DNA of 64,000 bases. It comes from Epiperipatus broadwayi (taxonomy: Eukaryota > Onychophora > Udeonychophora > Euonychophora > Peripatidae). The stretch is from the NCBI GenBank assembly GCA_028023455.1, contig JAQFVV010006700.1, forward strand, positions 308,001-372,000. The letters are read 5' to 3'. Shown piece by piece: positions 1-12,628 of this stretch (its first letter is position 1; each line of letters starts with the position of its first letter). The position numbers and the translations under genes are program-made. The notes under the pieces were generated by a model. It searched no databases. It had not been told where the DNA came from and saw only the letters and a program-made list of their open reading frames with translations.

Positions 1-739
1 AGCTTTAAGGCTTCCCTGATATTTTATTTGCATGTTACTTTTGGCTAACTTTTTATGTGCCCGAAAATGGTGTTTTTTTGTTACTTGTTTTGGTTCACAA
101 CTTGTCCAAAGTTTCGTTTAATTTTGATTCAATAAATTATTTTATGGGAAGCTGTTGATTTTTGTTGTTGTTCACATGATTAGAATGTAGGTAGGTAATA
201 TTTGATAAGTTTCATTAACAATAAATTAAAGTAGGTAATATTTTATTATACCTTTTTATATCCAGATCCAATCATAAAGCCAGATGGATTTGATTTTTCT
301 AGATATTTGGGGCAATCCATGGTTATTGTGCTCATCTTTTTATAAATAGAATCTAACAACCTCTATAGACAAATATAAATCATGAACCACATATCTAATG
401 ACTATCAGATTTATGGATTTAGTGACAAAATGGAAGGACTTAATAAAACACTGGTGAATCTATCTCCAGATTGAAATCTCTAGAGGTTTCATTATGATAT
501 TTTGTAAACAGTTTACAGTTGTTTTTAAAAAAAAAATGTATGCTAAATAAATAACCTCCTTAGATTTCTATCTATAAAATAAAAATGAATTAATTTGGTA
601 TTTATTTCTATTTCTTTTATTGCTTAATGTCAAATATATTATGCTTATATGATGAATATTTTAGTTAATTTGTTAAAATGTTAATAATGAATTTACTCTG
701 CATAGTTTAGTATAATAGTAAAATGTTATATTCAAGAAT
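1..739. other. AT-rich sequence, no exon seen
   Basis: I looked on the minus strand for the missing 3' exon of the F-box gene and found no frame with the expected F-K-x-R-I-Y pattern. Confidence 0.4.
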
Positions 740-890
740 TATAGATCACTGGATTGCATGGCCTAATGCAATGACAGAATATCAGGTTCAAGAGCTACAG
801 ATTTCTAGATCACAATTCAATTCTGTTACTTCTTGTATTTGAATCTTGCATGATATTACCAGTGATAAACCATTTGATTGTTTATTTTAT
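740..890 (+). repeat. SINE-like repeat copy
   Basis: About 150 bp resembling the stretches at 11255-11385, 13620-13690 and 55530-55640. Shared pieces are a GGTTC...AGATC...CAATTCTGTTACTTCTTG segment and, in two copies, an ACCATTTGA(C/T) tail. The pattern recalls the B-box half of a tRNA-derived SINE. The A-box half is poorly preserved, so the class is tentative. Confidence 0.4.
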
Positions 891-1215
891 TTACTGAAAA
901 AATACACATATTAATTTAATTTTGTAAATAAATGTTTATTCTATTTTTTGTTAATGTTGTTACTTTTTCTGAAATTATAATGAAAAATGCACTATACTGT
1001 ACTTCATGACAGCATTAATAATTATTGTGACTATCATGAAGTATAGGATATATTAATTTAAAATAGTTTTTACTTTCTTAAATAAATGTAAATTTTTAAA
1101 AAAGAAAACTACATCAGCAAACTTATATCTCAACATTTTAGATGAGCTGCTGATGCAATATTCAATGTATTAGGAATATAAAGTAATAAAGTGTAATTAA
1201 TTGAAAACAACATAC

Positions 1216-1377
1216 CAGTACCTCCTGTTCTGTGAAAATTACATATAGCAATGACCGTCCTAAGGTAAATCACAGATTCAATAATTAATTCTTTTAAATG
1301 AATGCACTTGGCTACGAATGTAAGAATCTCAAAATCTATGTCTTCTAATTGGTTATGAAATTCAATATGTAATTTTT
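1216..1377 (-). CDS. FBXO39: F-box protein, FBXO39-like, second coding exon
   Basis: On the minus strand a pyrimidine-rich tract ending in CAG (1380-1378) is followed by 162 nt coding KLHIEFHNQLEDIDFEILT, then a KCIHLKELIIES segment. The phase-1 G left by the exon at 11513 plus the first AA here makes a Glu codon, so the reading frame continues exactly. In FBXO39 the next segment after the same point has the same pattern (EF, acidic stretch, L, C, KL), which supports the join. The exon ends at a GTATGT donor (intron from 1215), again in phase 1. A GTACTG alternative lies six bases earlier. The remaining C-terminus, a few dozen residues in FBXO39, is not seen in bases 1-1200 and is probably to the left of the window. 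Confidence 0.72.
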
Positions 1378-1390
1378 CTGAAAAAAAAAA

Positions 1391-2930
1391 ACAAGAAACG
1401 GTTATGTTAGATATGTTAAATATATTTGAGAGTGTATGTATGTATGGATATACAATATGCAAATTTTTTATTTGAAAATGGTTTGAAATAACAAAATAAT
1501 AAGGTACTATGATTAACTGGCAACACTTGATTGTATATAGTGTGAACTTTCAATATATTAGATACCCCCCCCCCAATCCACTGGCTTTTTATTTGCCCTG
1601 AATTCATAGTTATAGAAATATATATTATAGAAATGCACATCTATTGTTTTTAATTACAATTTTCCTGCATTTTTTTTATTAAAAAATAATATCATATCTT
1701 CTCTCTTTCTTCAAATATAATAATAGTTGCTTTTACTTTTTTTTTTTTGTACTACAGAAGGGATTTCTCCATAAATTTAAAAAAGATATTAATTTTGTTT
1801 GCAACTTTCAAAATTTAAATTTTTCAATATATTCAGAGATAACGGAAGCAGTAAAATTTGCAATTTGCGCATATTTTTTTAAATAATAAATTAATAATTA
1901 AATAACATTATTTATTTAAAAAATGTAATAACTTGATATTAATTCTCTTTTAAGCATGTAATTATTTTGTTGATGTTACATACATCACTGTAGTTTATTT
2001 TGCATATAATAAGTGTGAAATTATAACATTTGAGCTGTATATAAAAATTAATGATTAAATTATATTTTACATATACAGTATAACAGAGGCAAAATTTTCC
2101 ATACAGTAATGCTACATAATGCACGTCAGAGTAATTAATTAATGGATGCAAGAAGGTTTTGTGCAAAAAATATCTTTTCGTCCAATGATGTTTAGTAATG
2201 TTTAAAAAAACTTAGTCTATTATTTATACGTCTTGGGGCTCTTGGAAAAACAATGGATATAGAGCTCATTGTATATATATATAATAAATATAAGACATAT
2301 CATTTCATATAAAGTGAAAAGTTGATAAAATTAAATACAAAAAAAAAAAAACCTTAATGCATTTTCCTGTTGAGCACCTTTGTCACAAATAACCATTATA
2401 TATTATATATTTGTGTGTAAATAGTAAATATAATTTAGCAGTAGAAAATCTATATAATTTTGGAAATCATATGTTTTTAATCTTACAAGAACTATAGCAG
2501 GGCATCACATAAAAAATTGAGAAATAAGCAGATAGAAACAACTGAATAAAAAGTATTTCAATATAAAAATTTAATTTTTCAGTAATATATTAGAATTTTT
2601 ATGGCCTTTATTTTTTTTTCTTACTTTTTAACCAAGGAATCTGTTTATAATAATAATGCCTGGGAAAGTCTTAATGTATAAAAGAAGATAAATATATTAG
2701 GAAGACATGCAACAATTTGAAAAAAAAAAAGAAGAAAGATATCCTTTTATGTTTATTATTAATGATAGTATGACAGTAGAAATACTGAAGTTTTTGCATT
2801 TTTATTTAGTCTGATAAATATTCTAACTAATAAAATCTATAGACCTTTAGATTTGAGTAAATTCATGTCAGAATTAATTGAAATAAGGTCATTTTATGTA
2901 TGCATGTGAGGACATGTAAATAAAATTTTA
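1391..2930. other. Intronic AT-rich sequence
   Basis: Contains a C10 run (1565-1574) and a piece at 2139-2168 shared with 28085-28128. Nothing else was recognised. Confidence 0.4.
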
Positions 2931-2938
2931 AGATCCGA

Positions 2939-3071
2939 TTTTTTTACCCTATTCTGATGAAGTCAAAAGCTAGAAACTGGTCTAGAAATGGAGATGTCAT
3001 AGCTTATTACTATATAGTGTCCACCAATTACTTTAGATTATAGAAGGTGACACCAGAATAGGGTGAAGAAA
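2939..3071 (+). ncRNA. Hammerhead-ribozyme-like fold, probably inactive
   Basis: The core CTGATGA (2954-2960) and GAAA (2973-2976) are present. Outside them 2939-2953 pairs with 3057-3071 over about 15 bp with G-U wobbles, including CCCTATT/AATAGGG. CTGGT (2977-2981) pairs with ACCAG (3052-3056) as a stem III. This is the layout of a type I hammerhead. However, the two-base cleavage step expected between stem III and stem I is missing and stem II is weak, so the copy looks dead. Hammerheads of this type are known from Penelope-like elements, and the PLE at 5.3 kb lies downstream on the same strand. Confidence 0.45.
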
Positions 3072-5319
3072 TTTGTTATTGGAAGTATATGATAAAGACT
3101 TGATTTTAATCAGTGTTAACTTTTCTATTAAATAGATAGGAGTCTATAGGTGCCACTGAAGTCTTTAAAATATATAGAAACTAATCTGTTATCTGATCTA
3201 TTTAATTATGAAAGAAATTTAGCTTGGGTTCAAAACTATAAAGTTTTTTAAAAAAATTTAATATATTATTTTGAATAGTATAAAGAAGTAAAAGATGGCT
3301 GCTAAATATGTAAGTACATTGGTTCAAGCTTTGAATCCTAATCTTCAATGACTAAAACAAAAACCAGATATTGATTGAGATGGCAATTTTATAGCACTGA
3401 TATCCATTGATTCCTCAAGCTTACAGTATATAGCTATACAAAATGATGACAATAATTGCTCTTAGATGGATTTGAGAAAGTCATATGATATTGTTGGTGT
3501 AAAGCATATTATGATTTTGCTTGACTACATCATTTTTCCATAAAAGTCATTATTTCCATAAACAAAATCTTTTTTATATGATTTTATGCTTAAGTTTTTC
3601 ATATAAATCTTTATTATCAATACAAAATGTTTCTTTATTTTTTTACAATGTGTTTTAGCTATTTTCTTAAAAAAAATTTTTGGGAAGGGGGAGATTTATT
3701 TAAAAAATTGATCAAAACTAGACTTTCAAATATATTTTTCAGATGTTCCAAATGCTTTATATATATATTATTCATATTTGTCCATGTGCGATTAAATATT
3801 AATATTGTAATATTTCAGCTGAATCACACCTTCATATGGGTATGAAATGTTATTTTAAAACATTGCTCAAGTACTGAAAGCGAACACATGGAATGAGATT
3901 AAACGCCCAGCAGAATGAAATAAAAAATTTAATGTGAAGAATAGGGATAACATTTAGGTGAATAATCTATAAAATTAACAATTATTTTGAATAATAATCT
4001 TTAAGAATTTTTTTCAAATAATTAGATAATTAGATGTATCATCACATTTGTTGATACAATTCAATTTCTTAAGAATCTTCTTAGCCTCCGATTTTTATTT
4101 GGTAGTGAAAAACATTCTGATGTTATAAAAATTGATATTGTGACTAGTAGTTATAAAGTGGAGAGAAAATACTAATGACAATTGCTGCTTTATTTAATTG
4201 AATTGATGCAATTATTACTAACACCCTTTAAAAGATTCCATAAAATGCACATGAGACTTCATAAATTTCATGAGTCTCAAAAGGAGATTGAATTTATAGG
4301 TTTAAATAATATGTTATTAATTTTTAGTATAAGTTTTTTGTTGTTGTTGTTGTTGTTGATATAACATTTCAGAATATATTCATTATAGTTTGTAGTTCCT
4401 TTCATATAAGAGACAAAAAAGCTCTAATGAGTTTTTTTCCTTTGTTTTTTAATTATCATTGGGTTTGTTTTTTTTTTTTTTGGATGTAACTATCAATAAA
4501 TTTATTGTAATTTATTAGTCTACATAACTTATTTTTTATGCAGAATTTATCTGCAAGATAAACTGCTCATATAAAGAGTTTTTTGCTGCCAAAAAAATTT
4601 GAAATGGTTGTTGGTGAGATGAAAATCATAAATAATTATCATCAATGCATGTGGGTTTTTTTAAAAATAGATAAAAGATCATTCTATTTTTGATGATGAG
4701 TACATCAAGGAAAAAAAGTTCCCCATCAGTTTCTGTTTCCATTATGAATTTAATATGAGGATGTATATTGTTTATGTATTAGAAAAAAATCATATAATTT
4801 ATCTTTGTATAAATTAATAGTTTGGCGCTGTATATATATATATAATTATGTAGAAGGAAATTAATCTTCAAACCTGTACTGTTCATTTTAGTGTATAAAT
4901 AACTATCTTTACTATATTGCTAGACTACAAAGATATCATCTATGTTAGACAGTTTAAAAGGGGCTTACTGTAAAGCAAATATTTCTATACTTTCTATAAA
5001 CAAAGTAGTTAATACTCTGCAGATGAGAAAACCTATACGTTTGTTTATAATGTTGCCTATTGTATACAAAAGTATTTGAAAAACAATGTCTAGCTATGTC
5101 TGTAATATAATCCAGCAAATTATAATGTATTACTGTAGTTAAAGTTTCATTGAACAGAACATTTGTAAACAAAGAAACAGCATTTAAGTTATCCAGAATG
5201 TCATTTGTTTCAACTTTTAAATGTTCATTATTTCAATGGGTTTTCCTATCTGTAGAATGCTAGATAATTTGTTTATGAAGAGCATAAACAAACTATTTAG
5301 TTTTAGAATAAATGCCTTT

Positions 5320-5665
5320 TAAGTCAACTATCTGGCTTAGATATATGTAGATGACATATCTGTAATCTGGCAATATGATAAAATAAATGATATTTTTCTT
5401 ATATGATATCTTTTTCTCATAAAATCAGTATACATTCTTATATGAATTAACAATGGAAACAAAAATTGATAGGAAATTTCCCTTCCTTGATCTACTTATC
5501 AGCAAAAACAGAAATGATTTTTTGTCATTTTCTATTCTCAGAAAAAACACACAAATAAATGTTTAAGATTTTCATCTCATCATCACCCATTTTTCATAGC
5601 AAAAACTCTCTTTTCAAAAGCAATTAATCTTGCATAGAGAAAGAAATGTTATAATAACAATACTC
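5320..5665 (+). pseudogene. Penelope-like reverse transcriptase fragment
   Basis: The frame starting at 5341 reads IYVDDISVIW, the catalytic YxDD box of the RT palm, with both aspartates intact. About 100 bp later TMETKIDRKFPFLDLLI matches the conserved PLE pattern of an E.KL.FLD.L thumb segment, and the VYRKPT-like piece follows as LRKNTQIN. The blocks lie in different frames with a stop between them. The fingers domain upstream is not recognisable. On a PLE these enzymes prime cDNA synthesis at the site cut by the linked endonuclease. This copy cannot make a full product. Confidence 0.65.
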
Positions 5666-5764
5666 TGATAGCTAGTTACAATATAAGAATATAAATAAAG
5701 CCTTAGCCTAGACCCAAAAAAACTGTATTGATAATTTAAAAAAGACAAAGAAAAAAAACAAAAT

Positions 5765-6200
5765 GTTTCTTATATAAAAGGAATTACAGGCAGTATTAAA
5801 TATATTCTGAAATATTATAATACAAATTATATATACTAAAAATTAATAACATTCTATTCAAATTTAAGGACTCAATCCCACTTGAGGCCTAAGGTGTTTA
5901 TAAAATCCTATATAGATTTGGTATGTCCTCTTATGTGAATATATGTAATTATAACATCAAGGCTAAGAGAAATGAGTACTAATGCAGTAAAGCAGCATTC
6001 ACCATTTTCAATATTCTCAGTCCATATTATGAATGCTTGTTATGATATAGATTTTTATAACATCAGAATTCTTTCCAGTTGTGATGCTCTCGCTACTAAA
6101 AAAAATCAGAGCCCATCTCAAGAAATCAATTGGATTAAAAACTTTATTTGTAAAAAATTTCTTAGAAAGTCCATTAATCAAAAGACCTGTTAATTTTAGA
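5765..6200 (+). pseudogene. Penelope-like GIY-YIG endonuclease fragment
   Basis: After a connector (VSYIKGITGSIKYILKYYN) come remnants of the GIY-YIG nuclease. The first block (GVYKI and YIG positions, about 5885-5950) is damaged by frameshifts. The second half is open from 5972 and reads NAVKQHS, then NACYDIDFYNIRILSS and a basic tail with W, as in the AVAEH...F..T.+L block of PLE endonucleases. Overlapping frames at 5972-6193 and 6081-6317 split the C-terminal part, showing a frameshift near 6.1 kb. Confidence 0.6.
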
Positions 6201-7019
6201 GCACATCACTCATCTACTGTCTTCTTTTTATTTTGTTTTATTTTTAATTTTGCTTTTGTTGGATGGACATCTAATTTTGTTTTATGTGTCACTTGCAGTA
6301 CCTCTACAATGTTTTAAAATAGTATTCCTTATCCAGACAATGGTGAGTGTAACCCAGTCAAAACATTAATATAATATTACTGATTTTATATATGGATAAA
6401 TCTAGGTAATACAGTTCATGTATCTGCTATTTATATAAATCTTGTTTAACAATATTTTTTGATGTTACTCATTTCATAATTCTGTTTTAATATTCATATC
6501 TCCAGCACTTTATTTTTTACTTCTTCGAATGATATTCATCCTTCAAAAATGTTCTTATACTTGTTTAACATATTCCTCTTTATATTTTCTCTTCAAAACA
6601 AACATCTGCAAATAGATTTTCATTTTTAATAGATTCTCATAACTTGGTCTCACCCAACTTCTTAATATAATTCTAGTTGTTTTTCAACTACTTTATATCA
6701 ATCAATGCACAACTATAAAATTCATATAAATTCTCTCACATATATATTCTAAAACATTTATATTTATCTAAACAATAAAAAAATATAAATATTCTTTATT
6801 TTTAAATGATCCAGAAATTTCACAGACTATCTAATTCATAAGTCTTTCTTCATTACATAAAAAAAAATCCATATCTAAAACTTTTAATACATCTTTCTTA
6901 AAATTACCCAGTCAAGAAATTAAATAACTTCACCAGTGTAAACATCTCTCCACAAAATCAGTTTATGAATATGTAATCTAAAAACTTTTGTTTGAAAATA
7001 TAATAACATAAAAAAATTC

Positions 7020-7260
7020 ATCAATAAACCTTAGGTCAAACCCAAGACTGATAATTAAAAAACAAAGAAAAAACAATAATTGCTACAGTTTGTGTCCTTT
7101 ATACTAGTTATTTTCAGAAATGCTCTGTCATATAAACTTTATATGCTAAAAATTAATAACATTCTATTCAAACCTAAGGACTCAGTTTCTCATGAAACCT
7201 AAGGAGCTTATAAAATACTATATAGAATCTATGGACCTTTATGTGATTATATCACATGCT
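7020..7260 (+). repeat. Second Penelope-like fragment, direct repeat of 5690-5950
   Basis: This segment repeats 5690-5950 in the same orientation at about 75-80% identity by eye. The clearest shared run is CTAAAAATTAATAACATTCT, followed by a CTAAGGACTCA motif and TATAAAAT-CTATATAGA. It covers the connector and start of the GIY-YIG domain, so it is a second copy of the same PLE family rather than unrelated sequence. Confidence 0.6.
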
Positions 7261-8561
7261 GATTTCTAAATTAACAGCAACCTAAATTTTTTTTCTTTTC
7301 ATAAGCAGACAAAGCTTCTTTTTACCTGACTATCTCACAAATATTATTTTCAATGTTGAAAAGATTTTTAATAAAGTATTAATATAAAGCATAGTACAAC
7401 TTCTATCATCTGATATCCTTCACATATCACAATTCTTTGTCCACATTATTTATAATCTTCAATTAATGTCAAAATGATGTGATTGGTCAATATCTCTGGC
7501 ATCAGACACCTAAGAAAATTTTTTAAATTATTTTCTCAATTATTTTTATCTATGGTGTTATTTTATCTTCTTAGATATTTTTAAATGTGTCTTTTTTTTT
7601 TAAGAAAGGAGATATAGAAAATTAATATAAATATCTTTTTGATTCTTAATTTGTAATAGTTTCTACTAAAATATTTCTTATTCTTTCTTTGCCTTTAAGA
7701 ATATTATAATCCAATTTTTCTTCAGCTTGTTAAATTCATTTATAATTGGGCTTTTAAAACCATTATGAGTAATATCACAATAATTCTAATCTTATCTATA
7801 TTATCTATCCTTTTTATATATATTTGCTTAAAGACTATATCATGATAATTTCCAATTACCTTTTCTTTATATTTCAAATACATTACAAATATTTTTAAAA
7901 AATGGTGATATCTAACTATAATAGCTAATTGTAATTCACTGAGTAAAACCAATGGATATTAAATAGAAGTGAAACTAGAATCTTATGATCAGTTTTTAAG
8001 TAATTGTTTTTATACATAATACTGACTTTTCCTGTGTCCATTCAGAAATAAAAAAATTTTCTTATCCTGTATTTGTAAGTATTGATTTGTAATGTTAAAT
8101 ATCTTGCAATACAACTGCAAAAGTTGTACATGAGATTAGTAATAAATTCTAGTGAATATATATGATAGTTTCAGGAAATTTAAATATTTAAAACAAAAAA
8201 ATTAGCCACTGAATAGATATAATAAAAATTAGTGATTTCTAGCTCACTTAGTAAGAAAATAATAATGAGATCTATTTCACAGTTAGAAGAATCTTAATTT
8301 TTATAGAGGAAGAGAGATTGGTCATTACTTATTAAATATACACTAGCAAAGTAGTGTGAATGATATTAGTTTTTATAAACATTCTACAAGATCTTTTGGA
8401 ATTTTATATTCAATGGCCTTCTGGCTTATTTGTATTAAAATCAGTTTCATCATTACAATATTATTTTATTTTTTACTACATTATCAGTTTTTAATCAGCT
8501 TTATAAGCATTTAAAATATATTATTCTATTATTAATATGTATACACATGTTTATGGGTGTG

Positions 8562-8562
<1 letters not shown>

Positions 8563-8600
<38 letters not shown>

Positions 8601-8618
8601 TTGTGTGTGGTGTGTTTG
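8563..8618. repeat. Compound (AT)n/(GT)n microsatellite
   Basis: About 30 bp of AT dinucleotides are followed by an imperfect GT tract. It lies in the F-box intron. Confidence 0.9.
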
Positions 8619-11254
8619 TACATTTGATTAGAGTATATTCAAGCTTTAAAACTAATCACTATGGAATAAAAGGTATTTAAATAAAATTATTTCTGATGAG
8701 AAGATTCAAGTATTTAAACTTCTAGATCACTTGATAACTGAAAATTTATTTCAAGAAATATATATTTGCATAGAGTTATGGTCAGCTTATATATGTTTAA
8801 ATTTATTTTAATTTAATTTAATTGATTCAGGTGCCACCTGACATTAAACATCAGAAAATATATGGACATGTTCTTTATTTATATTTTTAAGTAAGATTTG
8901 ATATTTTCTTTAATATGTAATGATGATGATCTGGCTAGATCACATAGAATGTAAGATATTCTTGATGAAATGGTTATGGAATAAATTTGCAGATCGGACA
9001 ATATTATATGTAAGGAAGTTAATAAAATATTTAAACAAATAACAATAATTTATTTGTTAAAATATAATTATTAGATAAAATATAATATTCTTTTCCTCAA
9101 ATATGATTCATTACAGACTATATCATAAGAATTTATGAGTTTTTTTATATAATTGATTATTGTTTTAATAAGTCATTTCTCTCCTATCTTTTAACTTTTG
9201 GTTCATATGTATAGTGAAAAACAATAGTAGTTATTTGTAAAATGTCCAAGATTTATTTTCATTAATTTTAAACATTAATCTTTCAATTACATATTATAAT
9301 ACTAACATGATTATAAATTGGACCACCCTTACCACAAAGTAAATCCTTGGCCTTTAATACACACTAGATATAATCCTACGTAGCCAACCTTCACAAATAC
9401 AATACATTCATTCATATTATTAGCTTCATAGTATAATCATACATATATATCTAATATGGGATTATTTTATTCAGTACATGTTGCTTATGGAGATAATTCT
9501 AGGGAATGGCCACTTTAATTCTAAATTCCGATTTGATAATAACACAATTTAATTTCAGAGATGTCTATTTTGAATCCAACCCCTAAAATAATATTATTAT
9601 TTAATTAACTGTTTGGATTTGATCCCGCATTTACAGACCAAAACATTGACTAAATCCACTATACAGATATAGAATATTTTAATCATTCAACTGTGATCAA
9701 ACAAGTACAGTTATAAATTCTACATACATATGTCTAACTCACAATAATCAAAAGGAAGGCTAATTTATATACAAATGAATTCAATCAAATTTTAAATAAA
9801 GTTTTAACTTAAAGTACTAATAATTATATTACACTCATTTTTAATACTTGGTCATTTGACTTTAAATGTTTTACATGCATGCACACTTCACATATATAAA
9901 ATGAATATTACATACTATTTATTTTATACAACTTTACATTTTTTCTGATAATTTCACATCAAAGAAAACTTTTTTTTAAAAAAGGTAAAATTTTAATCAA
10001 TTATATATATGTATAATAAAGACAAAATGAATCAAACACCAGTTTTTTTTCAGATGCTTTAAAATGCAGCTTGAATATTTATAGATACTCAACAACAAAT
10101 GCTAATTTTTCTTTCTTTTTTAAAAAAACATCCATTTCCTCCTTTAATCAATTAAATAATGTTATATAAGTACTATATATAATAAAATATAGTTTGTTAG
10201 AATTAAATATATGGTAAGAAATCATAAATTAAAACTTAAAATGATTAATATGTTAGGATAGCAGTCTAAACAGTTTTTTTTTTTAATTTACATAAGTTTT
10301 GAAGCCAGAATTTTCTAGTTTGATGTGAGGATTTTTTTTTTTTTTGAACTAATATTTTTTTCACAGTGGCATGCACTAATTGATTCATTTATAAGTTACA
10401 ATCATGTTCTTTAACAATCTTCTGTCTTTAAAAATTGAGGTTTAAACATTTGTCCCCTTCATTTTGAATGAGATTCTTTCAAAATAGCTTGATCAGATTA
10501 GTTAGAGATCTAAATTAGATTTCAGGTAGTTGGTATTTTTTTTTCTTTTCTACTCAATCTTTATAATGAAGATTCAATGCAGCTTAAATAAAATAAGAAT
10601 TCAGACTCTTTAATTTCAAGAAAAATTGACTATATATGGGTTTTGACCTCTTGTTTTAATACCTTTGATAATTTATTTTCAACACCTTTTTAAAACACCA
10701 TAAATTATTAAATTGCTTGAATTTTTTCCATTTTCAAATCTCATATCTCAAGGGAGGCTTAATCTTTTTATGAACTTATTTTTAATCTAATTATTTAAAA
10801 TCTATTTTTTAACTGAAAAATTGTTTTGCAATACATTCCATACATTCTTTTGATCTTTGATAAGATGAATAATTTTAACACAATTTATATAATTTATTAA
10901 TTTCTCTTAATTAAAGATTTTTAACAAATCTATTACATTATTTAATATTTTAAAATATCACATTTAATAATTTATTCTGAAATTTGAAAATACCTATTAC
11001 TTTATTTTAAGGTATTACTTTTCTTTTATATAATTTTGTTTAAAACTTTTGCTGTATTTATTAGCTATCCAAGACAGTATGACTGACAGTGAAATGAATG
11101 ACATTCATTTCAACAATGAGACATCAATCTGATATTTTTTTCGCTATGTTGATAACTTATGAGATAATGGAGAACAAATTAGGAACATTAAATTAATTTG
11201 ATTGGTTATATATATAAAGAGAGTATAAGGATGCAGTTAATACTGACAATGGAA

Positions 11255-11385
11255 AAAAAGAACTAATGATGGATTCTGGAACTCAGAGTCCATGGATCAT
11301 GTTCCTAGTTTATTCAGTTTGGTTCTTGAAATTGTTATGAATTTGAATCAACAAACCATTTGACTATTTTATTTATTACAAAAAT
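11255..11385 (+). repeat. SINE-like repeat copy
   Basis: This matches the 740-890 copy in its second half: a GATCATGTTCCTAG stretch, GAATTTGAATC and AACAAACCATTTGAC followed by TTTTATTTATT. Decay is heavy. It sits in the F-box intron just downstream of exon 1 in gene direction. Confidence 0.35.
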
Positions 11386-11512
11386 GATTATAAGCTAATA
11401 ATTTCTGATCTAATAAAAAATGATAAATAATCATTTATGAATTTATTATAAGATGTTTATTGTAAGTTTGCTAAAGATGTGTATGTTTAAAAGTTTAAAA
11501 AAAAATACTAAC

Positions 11513-12620
11513 CTAAACAAAATGAATAATTTCTTCTTAAGTGCTTGATAAGTAATTTTATATCCCATACAAATTCATTTTCTTCCCTATCATGACTAAT
11601 AATAAATTGAAACAAAAATAGTGGAATGTTAGGAACTAGAATAGGAATCAAATCTGGATGGTGGGGAATGTTCCTGCTTCGAATACCTACTTTGACATTA
11701 TTACACAATTTGATAAAATTTTTCCATTGTTCATTTTTTATAATATGATCATGTGGGTCTGCCCAAATAATGTGAATTAAAAAACACACTAGTGTATTTC
11801 CACAAGAGTGTGCCAGTATTTCAAGAAGTTTGTCAGATATGCAATTATAATTAAGGCTAAGTTTCTGGAGACATGTGAAATTTTTTATAATATCAAAAAA
11901 TGAAGGTTCTCTGTAAATAAATTGGTTAAAATGGAATAAACTATCTGCCCTTAAACTTTTTAAGGTCGAACTACTATTAATTGTAATAGCTTTCAAAATG
12001 TTACATCCAATTTCGAAAGTAGTACACATATTTTTAGCATCAAATATTTCCAATTTTTCTTGAGATTCTAAAAAGGGAACTAAACATTCCGTCAATTTTT
12101 GCTGCATTTCACGAAATATTACATAGCCGCTGTTAAGGAAATATCTTTTAATAGGTTGACTAATAAATGGAAACTGTCTAAGTATAAACAAAAAAAATCT
12201 ACCACCTTTTCTATTAGCAATACATAAAATAAAAATTAAATTGCAATCTCTTAAATGGAATTCTTTCAATTGGGTTCCTTGTTGAAATAAAATATGAAAA
12301 AAATGACTTAGATTTTCTTTTATAGTTATTTTTTTTGTATTTTGAATGAAATTTTCTATTTCGCAGTGTATATTTAGTTTTTCCAGGAAGCGTCCATATT
12401 TTTCTGCAAATCCACATTTTTTGACTGAATTATTTCCTAAAAACCGAGTCAGCTCGAAAGATATTGATCGCCATAATGTTGGAGATTTAAATACAATCGC
12501 CCACTTTCGACAGACTAGAGCGGCTACTAATCGCTCATTTATTTTAAGATATGAGAATATTAAAAGCAAGCTATTAAAGGGGAGTTCTTTCCAGTTGGGA
12601 TTTTCGTTATTCGTGCTCAT
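11513..12620 (-). CDS. FBXO39: F-box protein, FBXO39-like, 5' coding exon
   Basis: This exon encodes the first 369 residues of an F-box protein, expected to be a substrate receptor of an SCF (Skp1-Cullin1-F-box) ubiquitin ligase. The F-box lies at about residues 10-55 (WKELPFNSLLLIFSYL, then ALVCRKW and LWRSISF). A leucine-rich, LRR-like region follows. The block LSLNYNCISDKLLE near residue 265, followed by a DPHDHII segment, closely resembles the block I recall from vertebrate FBXO39. The ATG at 12620 is used because it directly precedes the F-box. The frame meets a stop right after residue 370, but the bases there read TTTAG/GTTAGT on the minus strand, a good 5' splice site. I therefore end the exon at 11513 in phase 1. 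The matching acceptor is at 1377, giving an intron of about 10.1 kb full of transposons. A paralogue or recent pseudogene cannot be excluded, but there is no internal stop in 369 codons. Confidence 0.85.
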
Positions 12621-12628
12621 GGAATAGG

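Larger units (their letters stand above)
5200..6330 (+). mobile_element. Penelope-like retroelement, degenerate
   Basis: RT motifs at 5341-5560 are followed on the same strand by a GIY-YIG endonuclease region at about 5880-6195. This order is diagnostic of Penelope-like elements. Both parts carry stops and frameshifts. The element lies inside the F-box intron, on the opposite strand to the gene. Its 5' end is not clear. The hammerhead-like fold at 2.9-3.1 kb could belong to its 5' terminal repeat. The 3' end is put near 6.33 kb, where homology-like coding fades. Confidence 0.7.
1378..11512 (-). other. ~10.1-kb intron of the F-box gene
   Basis: The inferred intron between GTTAGT (11512 downward) and CAG (1378). 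It is very AT-rich and contains a Penelope-like element at about 5.2-6.3 kb, a related fragment at 7.0-7.3 kb, a hammerhead-like fold near 3 kb, a SINE-like piece near 11.3 kb and an AT/GT microsatellite. Between 3.1-4.9 kb, 7.3-8.5 kb and 8.6-11.2 kb I see only AT-rich sequence with short homopolymers and no coding signal. Confidence 0.6.

Noticed and set aside
3460-3530. MDLRKSYDIVGVKH reading, similar to a LINE RT FDLRKAYD motif
   Set aside because: It is an isolated motif with no neighbouring RT blocks in any frame.
7740-7952. Small open frames such as this one and those at 1939-2166, 3627-3845, 21993-22429 and 60266-60502
   Set aside because: They are low-complexity F/I/Y/L-rich readings of AT-rich DNA or antisense shadows, with no motif and no splice context.
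9585-9670. tRNA-like head on the minus strand (GGATCAAATCC as box B)
   Set aside because: There is only a weak box resemblance and no anticodon arm or repeat partner.
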